From NCBI GenBank assembly GCA_017538635.1, contig JAFYIM010000060.1, positions 1 through 7,772 on the forward strand: a stretch of 7,772 bases of DNA. The letters are read 5' to 3'. Source of the stretch: a bacterium (GTDB taxonomy: Bacteria; UBA3054). Position numbers and translations under genes: made by a program. Positions 1 through 4,330 of this stretch are shown piece after piece (positions within the stretch are counted from its first letter, which is position 1; the number at the start of each line of letters is the position of its first letter). The notes beneath the pieces were generated by a model that saw nothing but the letters and a program-made list of their open reading frames with translations, did not search any database and was not told where the DNA came from.

Positions 1-30
1 ACTTCCGGCTTTCGGCCGGAAGTTTTTTTT
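1..30 (+). terminator. Intrinsic (rho-independent) terminator hairpin
   Basis: Positions 1-9 (ACTTCCGGC) pair perfectly with 15-23 (GCCGGAAGT) around a 5-base loop, and eight T residues follow at 23-30. This is a textbook intrinsic terminator for a plus-strand transcript entering from the left of the window. The minus-strand gene that stops at position 48 runs into the same hairpin 24 bases after its stop codon. It may therefore serve both directions if an A-rich stretch lies just left of position 1, which cannot be seen. The arrangement implies a convergent plus-strand gene outside the window. Confidence 0.85.
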
Positions 31-47
31 ATTCGCGTTTTTGTAAC

Positions 48-3000
48 TTATTTTTTCTCGGCCTTATCTGAGCCGATATCGCTGGCTGTCACGGAGACCT
101 CCGCATAGAGTGCGGTCCATCTGCTGGAAGCGTACGAGGTGTGCACTCTCAGGTAGCGGTACTGGCCCGTTACGTTGATGGAGTAGGCGCCCTCCGTCGA
201 ACTGGTCTTGTCGTTCTTTTCGCCCAGGAAGTCCCACTTGCAGACCGGCAGGTCTTTGTCGTTGGAGCCGTAGAGCTGCCACTGATAGTACCTGTCGAAG
301 TTGCCGTAGGCGAGGCTGAATTGCTGCAGCTCTTTCTTGGCGCCGAGGTCGATAATGAGGAAGTTCTCCGGGCTGTTCTCGGTGAAGCGCGCGGTGCGTT
401 CCGAATAGATCGGCTCTTCCGTGCAGCGAATGGCGAACTGTTGGCTGGAGCCCTGGGCCGCTATGGTGACGTCTTCGTTCAAAACATAGACGTTGGCGAT
501 GTATGTAAGTTCATACTGCGGGACGAACTGGTTCTCGCCGTTGGGCGCGCAGACGTCGAAAGTAAAGACGCCGCTGTCGTAGGTCGGCTGAGTTTCGCTG
601 TATTTGATAGTCGAGCAGAAGAAGGTTCCGCCTTCGTTTCTCTTTTCTCCGTCAGTGTAGAGGACGGCGATCTTCTGTCCTGCTTCGAGCGTCAGATCGT
701 TTGATCCGTCCTTTATGGTCAGCTTAAGGAGCGTCTTGCCGCCTTCGTTGACGAGACCGTAGCCGGTGGCGGGCGCGACGGTGAGAGATTTGGCCGCCGT
801 GCGGAAGAGCTGGACGTCAACGCCCTCGTCGAAGGCGTCGTCAGCCAAGGTCACGTTGGCGGGGATGTAAGCTTTTTTCACGTTGGTGAGGCCAGCGAAA
901 GCCCCGCTGCCTATGCTCTCCAAGACCACGTTGGTCCTGACGCCGAAGTCGCCGCCGTATTTGATGGAAGGATCCTGGGGGGCGACGATGATCGTTGTGA
1001 TCTCGTCGTTGAAGCGGCCGAAGTTCTGGCCGGCTTCCAATTGCCCGATGCCGCCTATTTCCAGAACGCCCTGCTCGATGGTCCAGACAGGAGTTTCGGG
1101 CATGAAGTACCAGTGCGCGTTGCCGTCAAGGTAGGTGCTGACGCTGCCGTCGGTCATTTTCGCGGTCACGTCGGTTCCGGCCGCGTCAAAGACCACGGGA
1201 TAAGCGAGGGCTTCCTGCGCAAGGACTCTTTTGCAGACGGTGCAGCTCTTGGTCTGGATGCCGCCTTCATAATCCTTCTCCCAATTGCCTTCTATGTGCG
1301 CGCTTCTGGTGCCGGGCACTTCCACGTCGCTATCAATGTAAACATGCCAGTGTTCGTTTTCGTCGCTTCTCCAATCCTCGTCATCATACTCGTCGGAATG
1401 AGCGTCCACTTTTATCTCGGAATAGAGGGCGGTCCATCTGCTGGAGGCGTAGGACGTGCAGATGCGCAGGTAACGGTATTTGTTGCCGTTGACTTCGATG
1501 GTGTACATGCCGCTGTTGGAAGGCGTCTTGTCGCCCTTTTCACCGAGGAAGTCCCACTTGCACAGGGGCAGTTTCTTATCGTTCGTTCCGTAGAGCTGCC
1601 ACTGGTAGTACCTGCTGTCCTGAACGTAGGCTGCGCCGAAGCCGGTTACGGACTTGGAGTCGCCGAGGTCGATGTCAAGATAGTTGTCCACGGACAGGTA
1701 AACGAAATCGGAAGTGCGTTCCTCTGCTATCGGATCGTCGTTGCACTTTACGGCGAACTGCTGCGTGGAGCCCTGGGCTGCCACGCTGCCGTCAGCGTTG
1801 AGGACGAAGATGTTCACGATATAGGTCGCGGAATACTGCGGGATGAACTGGTCCGGTCCAACCGGCGCGCAGATGTCGAAAGTGAAGACGCCGCCGTCAT
1901 AGGTCGGCTGCAGCGCGCTGTATTTCAGGGCCGAGCAGAAGAATTCGCCCTCGTTGTTCTTCTCACCGTCGTCGTAGATCGTGACGATCTTCTGGCCTTC
2001 TTTAAGAACAAGATCCTTGTCGCCGTCTTTTATGGTCAGTTTCAGAAGCGTCTTGCCGCCGTCGTTGACGATGCCGGTGCCGGTGGCGGGAGCGACTGTC
2101 AGGTCTTTTCCCACGGTCCTCATTAGCGTCACGTTGGCGCCTTCGTCAAAGGCGGCGGGGGAGAGCTCAACGTTTTCCGGAATGTAGGCCGTGACGTTGT
2201 CGAGGCCTTTGAAAACGCCGGAATTGATCTTTTCCAAAATGACGCCGGTCCTGACGCCGAAATCGCCGCCGTACTTGATCTCGGGATTCTGCGGAGCGAC
2301 TATGATGGTCTTAATTTCGTCTTTGAAGCGGGAGAATCCCTGAGGTTTCAGCGTGTAAACGCCGCCTATTACGAGAACGCCGTCCTGGATGGTCCACAAG
2401 GGTCCTTCGGGCCAGCCGTACCAGTGCGCGTGCCCGTCAAGGTAGTCCGTCAGGTCGCCGTTCGTCAGCTGTTCGGTAACGTCCAGCCCGTTGGGGTCTG
2501 TGATGTAGGGGTAGGCCACCACCTTGTCTTCCGTCAGGCGGTAGAGCGTCTTGCCGCAGGCGGTGAATTCCTCGAACCTGTAGTCGTCGAAATCTTCGCT
2601 TTCCATGACGCCGGTCTCTGGATCGAAATACATCTTTTCGTAGCCGATGGTCTGCAGTCCTTTCATAGGTTCGCCGTCAACGTAGAACTTTATGCCGTCC
2701 TCGTCTTCCCTTAGAGCGGGTTCCGGCAGCAGCTCAAGGTCAGCCCAGAGCATGTTGTGGTCGGAATGGGTGCCGTCGGTATTGACCATGCCGGTTCCGG
2801 TCTGTATGAAGCGGTTCCTGGTGGAGATGACGTTGTCGATGGCGCCGTCTTCGTTCGTGATATACACGGTCTCAAGGCCGTTGGCGTAGTTGGCAAAGGG
2901 GAAGCTGGGCGCGTACTCTTCAGGCTTCGGGGTGTTCAGGTCGGCCGTGAAGATCCAAGTTTCGGATTTTTCAAAGGTCTCCTTGATGTATTTGAGCTGG

Positions 3001-3494
3001 GCCATCCTGCCGGAGGCGTTCGCCCATTCCAGGTGCGTGTTGTAGTAATCGACCAGCGTGCCGTTGATGTTGAGGACGGCGTGCCCCAAGCTCCTGCTTT
3101 CGCCGGGACCCGGGAGAGGAATGACTTCGAAGGACTCGATGGGGAAGCTTGACAGAATGCCGGTCCCGTATTCGCCGTCGTCGTAGTTTATGGCTTTGCT
3201 GAATTTGTAATACGGATAGCGGCCGTTGCTGCAGACGGACATTTCCTTCATCATGTCAAGGAAGTGGCTCCTGTTGGTGAACCTGTCGACTTCCTGGAAG
3301 CCCACAAGGTCAAGGCCAGCGTCTTTGCAATCTTTCACAAGCGTGGTGTAGTTCTGCCTTACCCAGGACGCGCCCTGGATGTTGTAAGTGCCGACGCGCA
3401 GCTTGAAGTTCTCATTCGTCCCGTCTGCGAGCAGCGGGCAGGCGGTGCTTAGCGCGAGAAGCGCCACTATCAGGATGGAAATGTGTTTTTTCAT
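48..3494 (-). CDS. Secreted endonuclease/exonuclease/phosphatase-domain protein with two tandem LRR/discoidin-like modules
   Basis: This 1148-residue protein starts with a signal peptide (residues 1 to about 23: KK, a hydrophobic core, then LLA-D). An STAC sequence ending at C19 is a weak alternative lipobox. Residues 30-255 form an EEP (DNase I/sphingomyelinase-like) domain with the expected metal and catalytic residues: N38, QE at 67-68, H154 in NTHLEW, D185 and N187 in ADLN, DN at 220-221, and SDH at 244-246. Residues 267-299 resemble one choline/glucan-binding repeat. Two copies of a module follow, at about 325-697 and 762-1136. Each has a BspA-like LRR (WTI..GVL.IGG, then GxFxGLxNV and AYIP), a Cys-containing beta-type region, and a discoidin (F5/8 C)-like domain (DLG, QWQLYG.ND, KYRYLR/QYRYLR). 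A linker at 698-761 carries CTVC. The start is supported by AGGG 8 bases upstream and by the signal peptide. It probably shares a transcript with the lipoprotein gene 20 bases upstream. The family cleaves phosphodiesters or phosphomonoesters. The substrate (nucleic acid, phospholipid or inositol phosphate) cannot be told from sequence. No sorting motif is seen at the C-terminus. Confidence 0.88.
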   Translation of the reverse strand: MKKHISILIVALLALSTACPLLADGTNENFKLRVGTYNIQGASWVRQNYTTLVKDCKDAGLDLVGFQEVDRFTNRSHFLDMMKEMSVCSNGRYPYYKFSKAINYDDGEYGTGILSSFPIESFEVIPLPGPGESRSLGHAVLNINGTLVDYYNTHLEWANASGRMAQLKYIKETFEKSETWIFTADLNTPKPEEYAPSFPFANYANGLETVYITNEDGAIDNVISTRNRFIQTGTGMVNTDGTHSDHNMLWADLELLPEPALREDEDGIKFYVDGEPMKGLQTIGYEKMYFDPETGVMESEDFDDYRFEEFTACGKTLYRLTEDKVVAYPYITDPNGLDVTEQLTNGDLTDYLDGHAHWYGWPEGPLWTIQDGVLVIGGVYTLKPQGFSRFKDEIKTIIVAPQNPEIKYGGDFGVRTGVILEKINSGVFKGLDNVTAYIPENVELSPAAFDEGANVTLMRTVGKDLTVAPATGTGIVNDGGKTLLKLTIKDGDKDLVLKEGQKIVTIYDDGEKNNEGEFFCSALKYSALQPTYDGGVFTFDICAPVGPDQFIPQYSATYIVNIFVLNADGSVAAQGSTQQFAVKCNDDPIAEERTSDFVYLSVDNYLDIDLGDSKSVTGFGAAYVQDSRYYQWQLYGTNDKKLPLCKWDFLGEKGDKTPSNSGMYTIEVNGNKYRYLRICTSYASSRWTALYSEIKVDAHSDEYDDEDWRSDENEHWHVYIDSDVEVPGTRSAHIEGNWEKDYEGGIQTKSCTVCKRVLAQEALAYPVVFDAAGTDVTAKMTDGSVSTYLDGNAHWYFMPETPVWTIEQGVLEIGGIGQLEAGQNFGRFNDEITTIIVAPQDPSIKYGGDFGVRTNVVLESIGSGAFAGLTNVKKAYIPANVTLADDAFDEGVDVQLFRTAAKSLTVAPATGYGLVNEGGKTLLKLTIKDGSNDLTLEAGQKIAVLYTDGEKRNEGGTFFCSTIKYSETQPTYDSGVFTFDVCAPNGENQFVPQYELTYIANVYVLNEDVTIAAQGSSQQFAIRCTEEPIYSERTARFTENSPENFLIIDLGAKKELQQFSLAYGNFDRYYQWQLYGSNDKDLPVCKWDFLGEKNDKTSSTEGAYSINVTGQYRYLRVHTSYASSRWTALYAEVSVTASDIGSDKAEKK
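87..1211 (-). repeat. Tandem coding repeat, copy 2 (C-terminal module of the EEP protein)
   Basis: This stretch encodes residues about 762-1136 and is homologous to 1404-2522, with an offset of 1311-1320 bases. The match holds in the DNA as well. For example, 267-294 and 1587-1614 agree over 27-28 bases with a single mismatch, and the two SYASSRWTALY segments are identical in protein. Within it are an LRR part (residues about 803-889), a central part with C960, C982 and C1024, and a discoidin-like part (about 1046-1136) with C1085. Confidence 0.88.
1404..2522 (-). repeat. Tandem coding repeat, copy 1 (middle module of the EEP protein)
   Basis: This stretch encodes residues about 325-697 and aligns along its whole length with copy 2. 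In the discoidin-like part, residues 630-657 and 1070-1097 share 24 of 28 positions. Cysteines C520, C542, C584 and C645 match C960, C982, C1024 and C1085 of the other copy, suggesting two conserved disulfides per module. C679 is the exception: its counterpart is H1118. The two copies are separated by a 64-residue acidic linker. Confidence 0.88.
2598..2696 (-). other. Choline/glucan-binding-like repeat segment in the EEP protein
   Basis: Residues 267-299 read GIKFYVDGEP, then GLQTIGYEKMYFDPETGVM. This follows the known pattern of cell-wall or glucan-binding repeats (aromatic-aromatic-VDG, then GLQTI, then an aromatic pair-FD and NG/TGVM). Only about one and a half units are present, between the catalytic domain and the first module. 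Such repeats usually occur in longer arrays when they bind choline or glucan, so a single unit may be a structural linker. The assignment rests on pattern recognition. Confidence 0.5.
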
Positions 3495-3502
3495 CGTACG
3501 GG

Positions 3503-3506
3503 CCCT
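3503..3506 (-). promoter_or_regulatory. Weak ribosome binding site of the EEP gene
   Basis: AGGG on the minus strand lies 8 bases before the ATG at 3494. It sits in the 20-base gap after the lipoprotein gene and next to a GGGCCC palindrome. The match to the anti-Shine-Dalgarno sequence is modest, which would fit dependence on translation of the upstream gene. Confidence 0.45.
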
Positions 3507-3514
3507 GATTTGTT

Positions 3515-4249
3515 TTAACGTTTTATTTTTTCATCCGTTAAACGCGTCCAGCTGTCGATGCGCTTTCGCAGTTCACCGGATCTTTTCATTTTTTTGATGG
3601 TCTTGTTGACAGATCTCAGAAGGGCTTTACTATCTTTTCCGCAGGCTACGCCGTAATTGTCCTCGCTGATGAAAGGGGAGGTTATGGCGAGTTCGTCCTT
3701 CCCCATGGCGTATGCCCTGGCCATGGGGGCGTCGTTTATGGCGCAGTCCAGCTTACCGGCAACGATGTCTTCGGCGATAGCCCAGGAGTTGGAATAGGGG
3801 ACGACCGACGCGCCCTTTTCAAGGCATAGTTCGGTGATCCTGGCTCCCTGCGTTATGCCGACTTTTTTCCCTTGCAGGTCGTTCGCGCTGGTAACGGACC
3901 TAGCAAGAGGCGAAGTTATTACGCATCCCGTTTTGTAATAGGAGTCGGAAAAAGCGACGATCTTCTGCCTTTCCTTGGTTATGGAGATAGTGCCCACGGC
4001 CAGGTCGGCCTTGCCGGAGCGGACGCTTTCCAGAAGTTCTCCGAAAGGCATCTCCAGGATCACGATCTCCTTGCCGCTGTCTTTGGCGATCTCCCTGACC
4101 AGATCGATGTCCACGCCGCAAACTTCTCCGGCCATTTTGAAGGCGAAAGGAGGGGAATCGGGGGAGGTGGCGACGGTCAAAGTAGTTTTATCGTCCTTGG
4201 TGCAGCCGAGGAGCAAAAAAGCCAAAAAGAATAGTATGACGTTTTTCAT
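3515..4249 (-). CDS. Amino-acid-type ABC transporter substrate-binding lipoprotein (SBP family 3)
   Basis: This 244-residue protein has a lipoprotein signal (hydrophobic residues 4-14 and lipobox LLGC, with C16 the lipidated cysteine). A complete family-3 solute-binding fold follows. Visible family features are SPDSPPFAF (29-37), GVDIDLVREIA (45-55), SGKADLAVGT then ITKERQK with R94, and FSDSYY (100-105). D173 in INDAP is also present. In characterised members the Arg and the Asp hold the carboxylate and amino groups of a bound amino acid. Both are kept, so an amino acid or a related small polar ligand is likely, but the specificity cannot be read. The length is normal for the family. No permease or ATPase gene lies beside it, so it either uses transporter parts encoded elsewhere or acts as an orphan receptor. 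It lies 20 bases upstream of the EEP gene on the same strand, suggesting one operon. Confidence 0.9.
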   Translation of the reverse strand: MKNVILFFLAFLLLGCTKDDKTTLTVATSPDSPPFAFKMAGEVCGVDIDLVREIAKDSGKEIVILEMPFGELLESVRSGKADLAVGTISITKERQKIVAFSDSYYKTGCVITSPLARSVTSANDLQGKKVGITQGARITELCLEKGASVVPYSNSWAIAEDIVAGKLDCAINDAPMARAYAMGKDELAITSPFISEDNYGVACGKDSKALLRSVNKTIKKMKRSGELRKRIDSWTRLTDEKIKR

Positions 4250-4260
4250 AGTACCTATAT

Positions 4261-4288
4261 TTTAGCATAATCCTTAATTTGATATAAT
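4261..4288 (+). promoter_or_regulatory. Candidate valS promoter
   Basis: A perfect TATAAT -10 occurs at 4283-4288 in the AT-rich divergent gap. The -35 is poor: TTTAGC at 4261-4266 gives a 16-base spacer. Transcription would start near 4295 and leave a leader of about 36 bases, too short for a T-box leader. Confidence 0.5.
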
Positions 4289-4312
4289 AAAGAATTAATA
4301 TCATTTACTAAA
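4284..4312 (-). promoter_or_regulatory. Candidate promoter of the lipoprotein-EEP operon
   Basis: On the minus strand a TATTAT -10 (4289 to 4284) lies 17 bases from a poor -35, TTTAGT (4312 to 4307). Transcription would start near 4277, giving a leader of about 28 bases before the ATG at 4249. The leader has only a weak AGG at 4256-4254, 4 bases before the start codon. The -10 overlaps the opposing valS -10, so the two promoters would compete. The assignment is by eye. Confidence 0.35.
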
Positions 4313-4314
4313 AC

Positions 4315-4320
4315 AAGGAT
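4315..4320 (+). promoter_or_regulatory. Ribosome binding site of valS
   Basis: AAGGAT lies 10 bases before the ATG at 4331 and supports that start. The N-terminal sequence (ASQYNPKDHEK, then a W before the HIGH block) begins as ValRS proteins normally do. Confidence 0.6.
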
Positions 4321-4330
4321 TATTCGTTTT

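Noticed and set aside
1041..2126. A 361-codon open frame on the plus strand opposite the EEP protein gene
   Set aside because: It lies entirely across the conserved repeat modules of the opposite strand and shows no recognisable domain. It is a codon-bias shadow.
87..2522. The direct repeats as ends of a mobile element or a CRISPR-like array
   Set aside because: Both copies are in-frame coding modules of a single protein, with no transposase, no inverted ends and no short regular spacers.
3436..3453. STAC at residues 16-19 of the EEP protein as a lipobox
   Set aside because: The -3 position is Ser, where lipoboxes normally have Leu or another large aliphatic residue. A standard signal peptidase site after LLA (residues 21-23) fits at least as well, so lipidation is not claimed.
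4259..4264. Minus-strand TAAAAT with an upstream TG (extended -10 look) before the lipoprotein gene
   Set aside because: Transcription would begin about 3 bases before the ATG, leaving almost no leader. The TATTAT at 4289-4284 is the more reasonable choice, though a near-leaderless start cannot be fully excluded.
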